A stretch of 9,894 nucleotides of DNA, taken from positions 1 through 9,894 of the forward strand of contig NZ_JOBL01000270.1 of NCBI RefSeq assembly GCF_000716335.1, in the 5' to 3' direction. The notes below the pieces were generated by a model. That model had not been told where the DNA came from. It saw only the letters and a list, made by a program, of their open reading frames with translations, and did not search any database. A program made the translations under genes and the position numbers. Below, in pieces: positions 1 to 8,833 of this stretch (within the stretch, counting starts at the first letter, position 1; the number at the start of each line of letters is the position of its first letter). The DNA comes from Streptomyces sp. NRRL S-118. Its GTDB lineage: Bacteria > Actinomycetota > Actinomycetes > Streptomycetales > Streptomycetaceae.

Positions 1-85
1 ACCCCGCCCCCGCATCCGCCCCTCCATCCGCATCCTCCGCCTCCGCCGTCAGCGCCGTCCGTCCCCGCACACGTCTCCCCCGTCC

Positions 86-97
86 GTCCGTACGGAC
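86..97. repeat. Perfect 12-bp palindrome in the leader
   Basis: GTCCGTACGGAC equals its own reverse complement. It lies 34 bases upstream of the PKS start. The symmetry does not extend outward, and only one copy was seen. It could be an operator half-site pair or chance in a GTCCGTCC-rich run; nothing in the sequence decides between them. Confidence 0.3.
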
Positions 98-114
98 CGC
101 TCCGCCCCCGCTCC

Positions 115-120
115 GAGAGG
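115..120 (+). promoter_or_regulatory. Ribosome binding site for the terminal PKS
   Basis: GAGAGG followed by AA sits 11 bases before the ATG at 132 and 17 bases before the in-frame ATG at 138. The spacing to 132 is the better one, so 132 is taken as the start. Using 138 would remove only two residues. Confidence 0.55.
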
Positions 121-131
121 AACACCCCCTC

Positions 132-3100
132 ATGCCCATGTCCTCCGCCCAGACCTCCACCGAGAAGCTGGTGGAGGCCCTGCGCACCTCCGTGAAGGAG
201 GCCGAGAGGCTCCGGCGGCACAACCGCGAGCTCGAGGAAGCCGCCCACGAGCCCGTCGCCATCGTCGGAATGGCCTGCCGCTACCCCGGCGGCGTCGACT
301 CGCCCGAGGCGCTGTGGGAACTGGTCGCCGGCGGGACGGACGCGGTCGGGCCGTTTCCCACCGACCGAGGCTGGGACGTGGACGGCGTGTACGACCCCGA
401 CCCGGAGGCGCAGGGGACCACGTACTGCCGTGAAGGCGGGTTCCTGACCGGTGCCGCGGAGTTCGACGCTCCCTTCTTCGGCATCTCGCCGAGGGAGGCC
501 GTGGTGATGGATCCGCAGCAGCGGCAGCTCCTCGAAGTCTGCTGGGAGGCCCTCGAACGGGCCGAGCTCGATCCCCTGACACTGCGGGGCAGCCGCACCG
601 GGGTGTACGTCGGAGCGGCGCACTCGGACTACGCCTCCGACCCGGGCCGGGTCCCCGCGGGGTCGGAGGGGCACCTGCTGACAGGCAGCGCCGACGCGGT
701 GCTCTCCGGACGCGTGTCGTACGCCCTCGGGCTGGAAGGCCCCTCCATGACCATCGAGACGGCCTGCTCGTCGTCGCTCGTCGCGCTGCACGTGGCGGTC
801 GCGGCGCTGCGGCGCGGTGAGTGCGAGATGGCCCTGGGCGCCGGGGTGGCGGTCATGCCGGACCCGGCCGCTTTCGTCGAGTTCTCCCGGCAGAAGGGGC
901 TGGCGGCCGACGGGCGGTGCAAGGCGTTCTCGGCGGACGCGGACGGCACAGGGTGGGCGGAGGGCGTCGGTGTGCTGGTGCTCCAGCGGCTCGGCGACGC
1001 ACAGCGGGACGGCCGCCGGGTGCTGGGCCTGGTACGCGGCTCGGCCGTCAACCAGGACGGCGCCAGCAACGGACTGACCGCACCCAGCGGCCCCGCCCAG
1101 CGACGGGTCATCCGGCAGGCGCTCGCCGACGCCCGCCTGACGCCCGACCAGGTGGACGCGGTGGAGGCGCACGGCACCGGCACCCGGCTCGGCGACCCCA
1201 TCGAGGCGGGCGCGCTCATCGGCACGTACGGCCAGGACCGGAGCCCCGGCCGGCCGTTGTGGCTGGGGTCGCTGAAGTCCAACATCGGGCACGCGCAAGC
1301 GGCCGCGGGTGTCGGCGGGGTCATCAAAATGGTGCAGGCCATGCGCCATGGAGTGCTTCCGCGCACCCTCCACGCCGACACCCCGACCCCACACGTGGAC
1401 TGGTCGGCGGGCGCGGTACGGCTCCTGACGGAGACCGTCCCCTGGGAGGAGCGGGCGGGCAGTCCCCGGCGCGCCGCGGTCTCCGCCTTCGGCGTCGGCG
1501 GGACCAACGCCCACGTCATCCTGGAGGAAGCGCCCTCCCCTGCACCTTTTCCTGCGCACGCGCCCCAGCCCGCGCCCACCGGTGCGCAGTCGCCCCCCGC
1601 GACCACCGGTGCCCGGTCGTCCCACGCGCCCGCCCTTGTGCCCGAGTCACCTGTGCCCGCGCCGGCCGCCGTGCCCGTGACGGCCCCCGTGGATCCCATG
1701 CCCGTGGTCTGGGTGGTATCGGGCCGCGGGGAGGCCGCCCTGCGGGCCCAGGCCGACCGTCTCCAGCGGCACGTGCGCGAGGCGCCCGACCCGAGTGCGC
1801 TCGACGTCGGTTACTCGCTGGCTGCCACCCGCAGCGCCTTCGAGCACCGTGCGGTCCTGCTCGGTTCCACCCGTGCCGAGCTGGCGGACGCCCTGCGCGC
1901 GGTCGCGGAAGGCCGGCGCTCCCCGCACGTGATCAGCGGTGTACGCCGGCGCGACGGCAAGCTCGCGTTCATGTTCACCGGGCAGGGCAGCCAGCGCCCC
2001 GGGATGGCGGGCGATCTGCGCGCCGCCTTCCCGGTGTTCGCCACCGCCGTGGACGAGGTCGCCCGGCGGCTCGACCCCGGGCTGGAGCGGCCGCTGTCGG
2101 CCGTGCTGGACGCCGCGCCGGGCAGCGGGGACGCGGAGCTGCTGGACCGTACGCGGTACACGCAGGCCGCGCTCTTCGCCGTCGAGGTGGCGCTGTTCCG
2201 GCTGCTGGAGAGCTGGGGCATGCGCCCCGACCGGCTGCTCGGGCACTCCGTGGGCGAGATCGCCGCCGCGCACGCCGCCGGGATCCTCGCCCTGGACGAC
2301 GCCTGCGCCCTGGTCGCCGCGCGGGGCCGGCTGATGGAGGAACTGCCGGAACGCGGGGCCATGGTGTCCGTGCGGGCGTCGGAGACGGAGGTCCTGGAGC
2401 TGCTGGCCCGCAGCACCGCACCCGTGGGCATCGCGGCGGTCAACGGGCCCGATGCCGTGGTGATATCAGGCGCGGAGGAGCCGGTGACGGCACTGGCCGC
2501 GCGGTTCGCCGCCCTGGGCCGCGCCACCAAGAGGCTCCGCGTGAGCCACGCCTTCCACTCGCCCCTCATGGACGGCATGCTGGCCGACTTCCGCCGCGTC
2601 GCCGAAGGTCTGAGCTACCACGCCCCGCACATCCCGGTCGTAGCCCACGCGACCGGCGGACGGCCCGTCGCGTCCGACGAACTGCGCCGTCCCGACCACT
2701 GGGTCGAACACGTCCGGCGGACCGTCCGGTTCCACGACGGCGTACGGACGGCACGCGCGCAGGGCGTCACGACGTTCATGGAGCTCGGCCCGGGCGGGGC
2801 ACTGACTGCGATGGCCGGGGAGTGCCTCGCCGACGACCCCGAGGTCGCACTGGTGCCCGTACTGGGCCGCTCCGGCCAGGGGGCGGGGACCCCGGCCTCC
2901 GCGCCGCCCTCCGCGAGCACCACCGTGCTCAGGGCGGCCGCCACGGCATACACCATGGGGGCCGGTGTCGACTGGACCGCGCTGTTCGCGGGATCCGGAG
3001 CCCGGCGCGTCCCCCTGCCGGTGTACGCCTTCCAGCACCGCCGGTACTGGATCGAACCCGCCGCCCCCGCCGGGCGCGCGCTGCCCGACTGGTGCTACCG

Positions 3101-6100
3101 CACCACCTGGCGGCCCCTGTCCGTGGTGCCGGGCGGGGACAGGCGCCACGGCGCGTCGCCCGCGGCTCCGAGCCGGGACGCCTCGCCCGCGGCCCCGGGC
3201 CGGGACACGCCCCCCGCGACACCGGAGCGCCCGGCCACCCCTCCGCGCCGCCCCTGGCTGCTGGTCCACCCGGACCGCGGCCGGGGCGCCGAGCTCGCCC
3301 GGGCCGCCGAGCGGGCCCTGACCGGCGCGGGCGCCGTCGTCATCCCGCTCCCGGTCGACGTGGACTCGGCGGACCGGTCCTCGCTGGCCGCCGCCCTCGT
3401 ACGGGCCCTGCCGGCGCCGCAGCCCGGAGGTGACATGGAGAGTGACACAGTCGCCCCCGTCCCGGGCGTGCTGTCGCTGCTCGGCACCGATGATCGGGAG
3501 CATCCCCAGCACGGCCCGGTGGCCGCAGGAGTGCTGGCGACCCTGTTCCTGGCCCAGGCGATGGAGGATGAGGCGGTGCCCGCTCGCCTGTGGTGCGTGA
3601 CCGAGGACGCGGTGGCCGTGGACCGCGACGAACGGCCCACGGGCGCCGGAGCGCAGCTGTGGGGGCTCGGCCGTACCGCCGCACTCGAAATGCCCGTCCG
3701 CTGGGGCGGGTTGATCGATCTGCCGGGGGCCGCGCAGGACACCCACTGGGCCGAGGCGGTCCGGCTGCTCGGCGGCGCCGAGGACCAGGTCGCGGTCCGC
3801 GACTCCGGCGGCCACGGCCGCCGGCTGGTCCGCGCCGCGCCGCGACCGGGCACTGCGCGCTACCGGCCGCGGGGCACGGTCCTCGTCACCGGCGGCACCG
3901 GGGCGCTCGGCGGGCACCTCGCCCGCTGGCTGGCCCGCAACGGCGCGGAGCACCTGCTCCTCGTGGGCCGGCGCGGCGGCCGCGGCCGAGCGGCTGCCGC
4001 GCTCGAAGCCGAGCTGCTGGAACGCGGCGTCAAGGTGACGTTCGCCGCGTGCGACGTCGCGGACCGCGACGCGCTGGCCGAGGTGCTGGCCGCCGTCCCG
4101 GCGGACACCCCGCTCACCGCGGTCTTCCACGCCGCCGGCGTTCCGCAGGTCCGCCCCCTGACCGGGACGGACCCGGGACTCTTCGCCGAGGTCTGCTCCG
4201 GCAAGGTCGCCGGCGCGCGGCACCTCGACGAGCTGACACGCTCCCACGACCTTGACGCGTTCGTGCTGTACGCCTCCGGGGCCGGGGTGTGGGGCAGCGC
4301 CGGGCAGGGCGCGTACGCCGCCGCCAACGCCGAACTCGACGCCCTCGCCCAGCGCCGCCGCGCCGACGGCCTGCCCGCCACCTCCCTCGCGTGGGGCGTG
4401 TGGGCGGGGGAGGGCATGGGTGACGGCGACGGTGCCGAGTACCTGCGCCGCCGCGGCGTACGGGCCATGGCCCCGGCGGCGGCGCTCGACGTGCTCGCCC
4501 GCTCCATCGGCGGCGAGGACGCCTGCCTCACCGTCACGGACATGGACTGGCCCCGGTTCGCCGACGGTTTCACCGCCTTCCGGCCCAGCCCCCTGATCTC
4601 CGAGCTGCCGGACACACGCCCCGCCCCCGCCCACCCGGGCGCCCCCGAGGAGGCGACCGCACCGGGAGCCGCCACCCGTACCGGCCGACCGGCCGGGGCA
4701 CCCGACACCCCAGGCCGGCGCATCGAACGGCTCGACCCCCACGAGCGCCCGGCCGCCCTGCTCGCGCTGGTCCGCGAGGAGACGGCCGACCTCCTGGGGC
4801 ACCCGGACCCGCGGGACGTTCCGGCCGACGAGCGGTTCCTCCAGCTCGGCTTCGACTCCTTGGCCACGGTCCAGATGCGCCGCCGACTCGCCGCGGCGCT
4901 GGATGTCGAACTCCCCGCCACCGTCCTCTTCGACCACGACACACCCCGTGCGCTCGCCGGCCACCTGGCCGGTCTGCTGACCGCGGACCGGGACGACGGC
5001 AGCATCGACCGCACGCCCGACCGGACGGGCGGCGGTGCCGCCCAACCGCCGGTACGGAGCAGTTTCACCGTCCTGTACGAGGAGGCCGTCCGTACCCGCC
5101 GGGTCGGTGAGGCCGTCGACCTCCTCGCCGCGGCCGCCGCCTTCCGTCCCGCCTTCCGGACCGCCGACGAACAGCCCCTGACGCCGGTCGTCCTGAGCGG
5201 TGCCCCCGTCACCGCCGCACCGGATCGGCCGAGCCGGCCGGGCGGGCCCGACGAGCCCCGTCCGCGGACCCGGCCCGACCAGCGGACCGGGCCCGACCGG
5301 CAGAGCCCACAGCCCCGACCCGACCAGGGGACCGGGCCCGACCGGCAGAGCCGGCAGCCACGGCAGAGGCAGCGGAGTGAGCAGAATCGGCTGAGCCGGC
5401 CGACCCGGCCGCTGATCATCGGCTGCGCCGGCACGTCCGTCGCGTCGGGCCCGCACGAGTTCCTCTCCCTCGCCCGGGCCCTCGACGGCCGGTGCGACGT
5501 CACCGCACTGCCCCAGCCCGGCTTCGAGCACGGCGAGAAGCTCCCCGCCTCGCTCGACGCGCTCCTCGGCTCGCAGGCCGCCGCGCTCGCCCGCCACACC
5601 GCCGGGCGGCCCTTCGTGTTGCTGGGGCACTCAGCGGGGGCCAACCTGGCCCACGCCCTCACCCGCCGGCTCGAAGAGGACGGTGGCGGGCCCGCCGCCC
5701 TGGTCCTCATCGACGTCTACACGCCCAGCGACCCCGGAGCGATGGGCGTATGGCGCCACGAGATGCTCGAATGGGTCGCCGGGCGCTCCGCCGTCCCCCT
5801 GGACGACACCCGCCTGACCGCCATGGGCGCCTACCACCGGATGCTGCTCGACTGGAAGCCGCGGCCCACGCGCGCACCCGTCCTGCACCTCCGGGCCTCC
5901 GAGCCCCTCGGCGAGTGGACCGGCGCACCGGACGGCTGGCAGTCGCGCTGGGAGTACGCCCACACCGCCGCGGCGCTGCCCGGTACCCACTTCACGCTGA
6001 TGGGCGAGTACGCGCCCGCCACCGCACGCGCCGTCCTCGACTGGCTCGACGGCCTGCTCCTCCCGGCCGCGGACGGCCGCCCGGCGACCGGAACCACCGA

Positions 6101-6119
6101 CGACGAGAGGGACCAGTGA
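132..6119 (+). CDS. Terminal type I modular polyketide synthase (docking-KS-AT-KR-ACP-TE)
   Basis: This 1,995-residue cytosolic megasynthase carries one complete extension module plus a releasing thioesterase. An N-terminal helical docking segment (residues 8-38, heptad-like, rich in E/K/R/L) should dock onto the preceding PKS subunit. Domains in order are KS 41-467, AT 611-910, KR 984-1430, ACP 1539-1616 and TE 1643-1975, all with intact catalytic motifs. The AT looks malonyl-specific and the KR A-type, so the module should install an unbranched C2 and a C3 hydroxyl before macrolactonisation. This matches the last module of tylactone-type 16-membered macrolides (TylGV-like). The protein is longer than I recall for such proteins (about 1,840 residues for TylGV); the extra length fits its repeat-rich linkers. 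The stop overlaps the next gene's GTG by four bases. Family and domain calls are secure; the exact macrolide is inferred from gene context. Confidence 0.95.
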   Translation: MPMSSAQTSTEKLVEALRTSVKEAERLRRHNRELEEAAHEPVAIVGMACRYPGGVDSPEALWELVAGGTDAVGPFPTDRGWDVDGVYDPDPEAQGTTYCREGGFLTGAAEFDAPFFGISPREAVVMDPQQRQLLEVCWEALERAELDPLTLRGSRTGVYVGAAHSDYASDPGRVPAGSEGHLLTGSADAVLSGRVSYALGLEGPSMTIETACSSSLVALHVAVAALRRGECEMALGAGVAVMPDPAAFVEFSRQKGLAADGRCKAFSADADGTGWAEGVGVLVLQRLGDAQRDGRRVLGLVRGSAVNQDGASNGLTAPSGPAQRRVIRQALADARLTPDQVDAVEAHGTGTRLGDPIEAGALIGTYGQDRSPGRPLWLGSLKSNIGHAQAAAGVGGVIKMVQAMRHGVLPRTLHADTPTPHVDWSAGAVRLLTETVPWEERAGSPRRAAVSAFGVGGTNAHVILEEAPSPAPFPAHAPQPAPTGAQSPPATTGARSSHAPALVPESPVPAPAAVPVTAPVDPMPVVWVVSGRGEAALRAQADRLQRHVREAPDPSALDVGYSLAATRSAFEHRAVLLGSTRAELADALRAVAEGRRSPHVISGVRRRDGKLAFMFTGQGSQRPGMAGDLRAAFPVFATAVDEVARRLDPGLERPLSAVLDAAPGSGDAELLDRTRYTQAALFAVEVALFRLLESWGMRPDRLLGHSVGEIAAAHAAGILALDDACALVAARGRLMEELPERGAMVSVRASETEVLELLARSTAPVGIAAVNGPDAVVISGAEEPVTALAARFAALGRATKRLRVSHAFHSPLMDGMLADFRRVAEGLSYHAPHIPVVAHATGGRPVASDELRRPDHWVEHVRRTVRFHDGVRTARAQGVTTFMELGPGGALTAMAGECLADDPEVALVPVLGRSGQGAGTPASAPPSASTTVLRAAATAYTMGAGVDWTALFAGSGARRVPLPVYAFQHRRYWIEPAAPAGRALPDWCYRTTWRPLSVVPGGDRRHGASPAAPSRDASPAAPGRDTPPATPERPATPPRRPWLLVHPDRGRGAELARAAERALTGAGAVVIPLPVDVDSADRSSLAAALVRALPAPQPGGDMESDTVAPVPGVLSLLGTDDREHPQHGPVAAGVLATLFLAQAMEDEAVPARLWCVTEDAVAVDRDERPTGAGAQLWGLGRTAALEMPVRWGGLIDLPGAAQDTHWAEAVRLLGGAEDQVAVRDSGGHGRRLVRAAPRPGTARYRPRGTVLVTGGTGALGGHLARWLARNGAEHLLLVGRRGGRGRAAAALEAELLERGVKVTFAACDVADRDALAEVLAAVPADTPLTAVFHAAGVPQVRPLTGTDPGLFAEVCSGKVAGARHLDELTRSHDLDAFVLYASGAGVWGSAGQGAYAAANAELDALAQRRRADGLPATSLAWGVWAGEGMGDGDGAEYLRRRGVRAMAPAAALDVLARSIGGEDACLTVTDMDWPRFADGFTAFRPSPLISELPDTRPAPAHPGAPEEATAPGAATRTGRPAGAPDTPGRRIERLDPHERPAALLALVREETADLLGHPDPRDVPADERFLQLGFDSLATVQMRRRLAAALDVELPATVLFDHDTPRALAGHLAGLLTADRDDGSIDRTPDRTGGGAAQPPVRSSFTVLYEEAVRTRRVGEAVDLLAAAAAFRPAFRTADEQPLTPVVLSGAPVTAAPDRPSRPGGPDEPRPRTRPDQRTGPDRQSPQPRPDQGTGPDRQSRQPRQRQRSEQNRLSRPTRPLIIGCAGTSVASGPHEFLSLARALDGRCDVTALPQPGFEHGEKLPASLDALLGSQAAALARHTAGRPFVLLGHSAGANLAHALTRRLEEDGGGPAALVLIDVYTPSDPGAMGVWRHEMLEWVAGRSAVPLDDTRLTAMGAYHRMLLDWKPRPTRAPVLHLRASEPLGEWTGAPDGWQSRWEYAHTAAALPGTHFTLMGEYAPATARAVLDWLDGLLLPAADGRPATGTTDDERDQ
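252..1532 (+). other. Ketosynthase (KS) domain
   Basis: Residues 41-467, from [14 protein letters not shown] to NAHVILEEA. The condensing Cys is C212 in [12 protein letters not shown], and the decarboxylation histidines are H347 (EAHGTGT) and H387 (KSNIGH, with K382). All are present, so this is an active elongating KS rather than a KSQ loading domain. The residue before TACSSS is Glu, where Asp is more usual. Confidence 0.95.
1576..1623 (+). repeat. Two-copy 27-bp in-frame repeat in the KS-AT linker
   Basis: Two 21-base segments (1576-1596 and 1603-1623) sharing CCACCGGTGC and a GTCG core differ at three positions and are offset by 27 bases. They encode PTGAQSPPA followed by TTGARSSHA. They lie in a Pro/Ala-rich stretch, roughly residues 468-525, between the KS and the KS-AT adaptor. 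A flexible linker tolerates such growth; no function is implied. Confidence 0.6.
1962..2861 (+). other. Acyltransferase (AT) domain, malonyl-CoA type
   Basis: Residues about 611-910. It opens with [13 protein letters not shown], has the nucleophile S706 in GHSVGE, and has HAFHS at 806-810 with H809 as the likely catalytic His. HAFHS, and V rather than Q in GHSVGE, are the known signature of malonyl-CoA ATs; methylmalonyl ATs have YASH and GHSQGE. The module should therefore add an unbranched two-carbon unit. Confidence 0.88.
3081..4421 (+). other. Ketoreductase (KR) domain, A-type (A1)
   Basis: Residues about 984-1430, comprising a structural half followed by a catalytic half. The NADPH loop GGTGALG is at 1254-1260. 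The catalytic set K1358, S1382, Y1395 and N1399 is complete, so the domain should be active. The B-type LDD motif is missing (HAAGVPQV in its place). The A-type Trp is present (W1387 in GVWGSAGQ), and position 1392 is Gln rather than the His of A2 domains. No DH or ER domain is found between AT and KR. Confidence 0.88.
3153..3233 (+). repeat. Three-copy 27-bp in-frame tandem repeat in the AT-KR linker
   Basis: Three consecutive 27-base units encode [18 protein letters not shown] and the more diverged TPPATPERP (residues 1008-1034). The first two units differ by only a few bases. The array lies near the start of the KR structural subdomain, just after the [10 protein letters not shown] segment, where it can form a flexible loop. 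It looks like recent in-frame duplication. Confidence 0.75.
4746..4979 (+). other. Acyl carrier protein (ACP) domain
   Basis: Residues 1539-1616, with the phosphopantetheine attachment Ser S1576 in [15 protein letters not shown]. The residues after the serine deviate slightly from the common LGFDSLTAVELRNRL, with Q for E and M for L. The helix-rich frame and the [17 protein letters not shown] end are typical. It holds the finished chain for the thioesterase. Confidence 0.95.
5058..6056 (+). other. Thioesterase (TE) domain with dimerisation helices
   Basis: Two N-terminal helices (about 1643-1680, [20 protein letters not shown]) match the dimer helices of macrolide thioesterases. The alpha/beta-hydrolase core starts near P1757. 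The triad is S1834 (GHSAG), D1861 (LIDVYTP) and H1953 (GTHFTL). The domain should release the chain as a macrolactone. A repeat-containing insert of roughly 65 residues (about 1694-1759) separates the helices from the core. The nucleophile codon is TCA, rare in such GC-rich genes. Confidence 0.92.
5271..5360 (+). repeat. Two-copy 45-bp in-frame tandem repeat inside the TE leader
   Basis: Two adjacent 45-base units (5271-5315 and 5316-5360) encode [15 protein letters not shown] and [15 protein letters not shown], identical at 13 of 15 residues. A 34-base core (5274-5307 against 5319-5352) has one mismatch. The flanks (GPDEPRPRT before, [14 protein letters not shown] after) have the same Arg/Pro/Gln/Asp bias. 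The near identity suggests recent duplication. Confidence 0.85.
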
Positions 6120-7522
6120 GCCCCGCACCGATCACGGACGACCCGGCCGCCGCCGGCCGTCGCCTGCAACTGACCCGCGCGGCCCAGTGGTTCGCGGGTA
6201 CCCAGGACGACCCGTACGCGCTTCTGCTGCGCGCCGAGGTCACCGACCCGACGCCGTACGAAGAGCGGATACGGGCCCACGGGCCGTTCTTCCGCAGCGA
6301 GCCGCTCGACACGTGGGTGACGGCCGGCAGGGCCGTCGCCGACGAAGTGATCGCCTCACCGGCCTTCGACGGGCTCACGGCCGACGGGCGGCGCCCCGGC
6401 GCGCGGGAGCTGCCGCTGTCCGGCACCGCGCTCGACGCGGACCGCGCCACGTACGAACGGTTCGGGGCCCTCACCGCCTGGGGCGGGCCTCTGATGCCGG
6501 CGCCGCACGAGCGGGCGCTGCGCGAGTCGGCCGAGCGGCGGGCCCACGCACTGCTCGACGGTGTGGAGGCAACCCTCGCCGCCGGCGGCACCGTCGACCT
6601 CGTCGACGCGTACGCCCGCAGGCTGCCCGCGCTGGTCCTCCGCGAACAGCTCGGCGTGCCGGAGGAATCGGCGGCCGTGTTCGACGAGGCGCTGGCCGGC
6701 TGCCGCCGCACCCTGGACGGTCTCCTGTGCCCGCAGCTCCTCGCGGACGCCGTGGCGGGGGCGCGCGCGGAAGCCGAACTGGCCGCCGTACTGGCCTCCG
6801 TCCTGCGCGGGACACCGGCCGGCCGGGAACCCGGTGCGGTCGCCGCCGCCCGCGCCCTGGCCGTCGGCGCCGCCGAGCCCGCCACCACCCTCGTCTGCAA
6901 CGCCGTACAGGAGCTGCTGGCGCATCCCGGACAGTGGGCCGAGCTCGCACGGGACCCCCGCCTCGCGGCCGCCGCGGTGACGGAAACGCTGCGTGCCGCC
7001 CCGCCCGTCCGTCTGGAACGGCGGGTCGCCCGCCAGGACACGGAGGTCGCCGGGGAGCGCATCCCCGCCGGCGGCCGCGTCGTGATCCTCGTCGCCGCCG
7101 TCAACCGCGTTCCCGCCGCCGGGTCCGCGGACAGCGGCAGCACGGCCGCCGCCACCGGCGCAAGCCCCACCGCCCCGCACGGCGACGGCCGGCCTCTCAC
7201 CGCCGCACCCTTCGACCTCACGACGCCCGCACCGACGGCCGCGTCCACGCGAACGTCGTCGCGCCCAGCCCTGTCCGCGTCCGGGTCCGTGCCGGGGCCC
7301 TTCGGGCTCCCCGGCGACCTGCACTTCCGCCTCGCCGGACCCCTGGTCAGGACGGTCGCCGAAGCCGCGCTCGGTGCGCTGGCCGCACGGCTCCCCGGGC
7401 TGCGTGCCGCCGGACCGGCCGTCCGGCGCCGCCGCTCACCGGTTCTGCACGGACATGCCCGCTTCCCCGTCGCCGCCGACCGGGCGGCCCGTGACCTGTC
7501 CGCCACCGCCGCACAGAACTGA
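6116..7522 (+). CDS. tylMIII: P450-like glycosyltransferase auxiliary protein (TylMIII/DesVIII/EryCII type)
   Basis: This 468-residue cytochrome P450 homologue is probably not an oxygenase. It keeps the K-helix ExxR motif (ETLR) and an I-helix-like VGAAEPATT. In the haem-loop region [13 protein letters not shown] (around 400-412), however, the ligand cysteine is replaced by R405. Proteins of this family (EryCII, DesVIII, TylMIII) bind their partner glycosyltransferase and are needed for its activity. The GTG start at 6116 overlaps the PKS stop (GTGA), with AGAGG five bases upstream, so translation is likely coupled; the N-terminal [22 protein letters not shown] fits the family. The glycosyltransferase follows 16 bases later. 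It is longer than I recall for relatives (about 360-430). The excess is a low-complexity Ala/Thr/Ser/Pro stretch at about 330-395, between NRVP and the degenerate haem loop. The symbol is assigned by resemblance and context. Confidence 0.88.
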   Translation: MSPAPITDDPAAAGRRLQLTRAAQWFAGTQDDPYALLLRAEVTDPTPYEERIRAHGPFFRSEPLDTWVTAGRAVADEVIASPAFDGLTADGRRPGARELPLSGTALDADRATYERFGALTAWGGPLMPAPHERALRESAERRAHALLDGVEATLAAGGTVDLVDAYARRLPALVLREQLGVPEESAAVFDEALAGCRRTLDGLLCPQLLADAVAGARAEAELAAVLASVLRGTPAGREPGAVAAARALAVGAAEPATTLVCNAVQELLAHPGQWAELARDPRLAAAAVTETLRAAPPVRLERRVARQDTEVAGERIPAGGRVVILVAAVNRVPAAGSADSGSTAAATGASPTAPHGDGRPLTAAPFDLTTPAPTAASTRTSSRPALSASGSVPGPFGLPGDLHFRLAGPLVRTVAEAALGALAARLPGLRAAGPAVRRRRSPVLHGHARFPVAADRAARDLSATAAQN

Positions 7523-7530
7523 GGAGGGAG
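7523..7530 (+). promoter_or_regulatory. Strong ribosome binding site for the glycosyltransferase
   Basis: GGAGGGAG lies eight bases before the ATG at 7539 and begins one base after the stop of the preceding gene. It is the best Shine-Dalgarno match in the window and fixes the glycosyltransferase start, ruling out upstream in-frame codons inside the previous gene. Confidence 0.85.
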
Positions 7531-7538
7531 TGCCCCCC

Positions 7539-8813
7539 ATGCGTATCCTGCTGACGTCGTTCGCGCACAACACGCACTACTACAACCTGGTCCCCCTCGG
7601 CTGGGCGCTGCGCGCCGCCGGACACGACGTACGGGTCGCCAGCCAGCCCTCGCTGACCGACACCATCACCGGCTCCGGGCTGACCGCCGTACCCGTGGGC
7701 GACGACGGGGCCATCATCGAGCTGATCACCGAGATCGGCGACGACCTCGTCCTCTACCAGCAGGGCATGGACTTCGTGGACACCCGCGACGAGCCGCTGT
7801 CCTGGGAGCACGCCCTCGGGCAGCAGACGATCATGTCGGCCATGTGCTTCTCGCCGCTCAACGGCGACAGCACCATCGACGACATGGTGGCGCTGGCCCG
7901 CTCCTGGAAGCCGGACCTCGTCCTGTGGGAGCCCTTCACCTACGCCGGACCCGTCGCCGCGCACGCCTGCGGCGCCGCCCACGCCCGGCTGCTGTGGGGC
8001 CCGGACGTGGTCCTCAACGCGCGGCAGCAGTTCACCCGGCTGCTCGCGGAGCGCCCCGTCGAGCAGCGCGAGGACCCGGTCGGCGAATGGCTCACGTGGA
8101 CCCTGGAGCGCCACGGCCTCGCCGCCGGCGAGGACACGATCGAGGAACTGTTCGCCGGGCAGTGGACCATCGACCCCGGCGCCGGGAGCCTACGGCTGCC
8201 GGTGGACGGCGAGGTCGTGCCCATGCGCTTCGTGCCGTACAACGGCGTCTCGGTCGTTCCCGGCTGGCTGTCCGAGCCGCTCACCCGGCCCCGGGTCTGC
8301 ATCACGCTCGGGGTCTCCACCCGGGAGACGTACGGCACGGACGACGTCCCGTTCCACGAACTGCTGGCCGGACTGGCCGACGTGGACGCCGAGATCGTCG
8401 CGACGCTCGACGCGGGGCAGCTCCCGGACTCCGCGGGACTGCCCGGCAACGTGCGCGTCGTCGACTTCGTCCCGCTGGACGCCCTGCTGCCGAGCTGCGC
8501 CGCGATCGTCCACCACGGAGGCGCGGGCACCTGCTTCACGGCCACCCTGCACGGCGTCCCGCAGATCGTCGTGGCCTCCCTCTGGGACGCGCCCCTGAAG
8601 GCACATCAACTCGCCGAGGCAGGCGCCGGTATCGCCCTCGACCCGGGGAAGCTGGGCGTGGACACATTGCGCAGCGCCGTCGTGCAGGCGTTGGAGAGCC
8701 GCGAGATGGCCGCGGCGGCGCGCCGCCTCGCCGACGAGATGCTCGCCGCGCCCACCCCGGCGGCGCTCGTCCCCCGCCTGGAACGCCTCACCGCCGCGCA
8801 CCGCCGCGCCTGA
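7539..8813 (+). CDS. tylMII: Macrolide aminosugar glycosyltransferase (TylMII/DesVII type, probable mycaminosyltransferase)
   Basis: This 424-residue GT-B fold enzyme of the GT1 family transfers a dTDP-activated dimethylaminosugar to a hydroxyl of the macrolactone in the cytosol. The acceptor-side N-terminus MRILLTSFAHNTHYYNLVPL carries the His-rich segment of this subfamily (H10, H13). The nucleotide-sugar site is HHGGAGT at 325-331, followed by the donor loop around LWDAPLKAHQLAEAG. WEPFTYAGPVAAHACGAAHARLLWG is strongly conserved in EryCIII/DesVII/TylMII proteins. As I remember TylMII, long blocks here (HNTHYYNLVP, LTDTITxSGLTAVPVG, VHHGGAGTCFTATLHG) agree with it better than with DesVII, which favours mycaminose. 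The P450-like helper directly upstream is the expected activating partner, and the sugar N-methyltransferase follows 20 bases downstream. The length is normal for the family. Donor identity is an inference, since the genes that separate mycaminose from desosamine are outside the window. Confidence 0.9.
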   Translation: MRILLTSFAHNTHYYNLVPLGWALRAAGHDVRVASQPSLTDTITGSGLTAVPVGDDGAIIELITEIGDDLVLYQQGMDFVDTRDEPLSWEHALGQQTIMSAMCFSPLNGDSTIDDMVALARSWKPDLVLWEPFTYAGPVAAHACGAAHARLLWGPDVVLNARQQFTRLLAERPVEQREDPVGEWLTWTLERHGLAAGEDTIEELFAGQWTIDPGAGSLRLPVDGEVVPMRFVPYNGVSVVPGWLSEPLTRPRVCITLGVSTRETYGTDDVPFHELLAGLADVDAEIVATLDAGQLPDSAGLPGNVRVVDFVPLDALLPSCAAIVHHGGAGTCFTATLHGVPQIVVASLWDAPLKAHQLAEAGAGIALDPGKLGVDTLRSAVVQALESREMAAAARRLADEMLAAPTPAALVPRLERLTAAHRRA

Positions 8814-8833
8814 TCCCGCCCTAGGAGCCCCCC

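Larger units (their letters stand above)
1..131. other. C/T-rich leader upstream of the terminal PKS gene
   Basis: This stretch is strongly pyrimidine-rich on the + strand, built of short CCGCATCC, CCGCCTCCGCC and GTCCGTCC runs, and holds a perfect 12-base palindrome at 86-97. The frame of the PKS gene is open back to the window edge and would read a Pro/Ala/Ser/Arg-rich peptide. No forward-frame stop that could close an upstream gene is visible here, so the stop of the preceding PKS gene probably lies before base 1. I read the stretch as an intergenic spacer; no clear -10/-35 promoter is recognisable. Confidence 0.5.

Noticed and set aside
1811..1815. TTA trinucleotide that might be a bldA-dependent leucine codon
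   Set aside because: It is out of frame (reads GGT TAC, Gly-Tyr). I noticed no in-frame TTA in the five genes.
821..3433. Long plus-strand out-of-frame open reading frame inside the PKS
   Set aside because: The Arg/Gly-rich translation has no domain, and the overlapping frame contains intact KS and AT catalytic motifs.
2466..5630. Long minus-strand open frame of about 1,050 codons opposite the PKS
   Set aside because: It is the usual antisense shadow of a very GC-rich gene. Its Gly/Arg/Pro-rich product matches no family I know, while the plus strand has complete KR, ACP and TE motifs over the same bases.
5492..6115. N-terminal extension of the P450-like frame back into the PKS gene
   Set aside because: The extension is an out-of-frame read of the thioesterase coding sequence. 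Family homology begins just after the GTG at 6116, which also has a ribosome binding site.
7110..7340. Possible compensated frameshift in the low-complexity part of the P450-like gene
   Set aside because: The alternative frames there are Arg/Pro-rich and give no better P450 match. The current frame keeps FDL before the insert and [11 protein letters not shown] after it, so an insertion is the simpler reading, though resequencing could settle it.
5992..7506. Minus-strand open frame of about 500 codons opposite the P450-like gene
   Set aside because: The product is Arg/Ser/Ala-rich low complexity without recognisable domains. The plus strand carries the P450 fold, a GTGA overlap and a Shine-Dalgarno.
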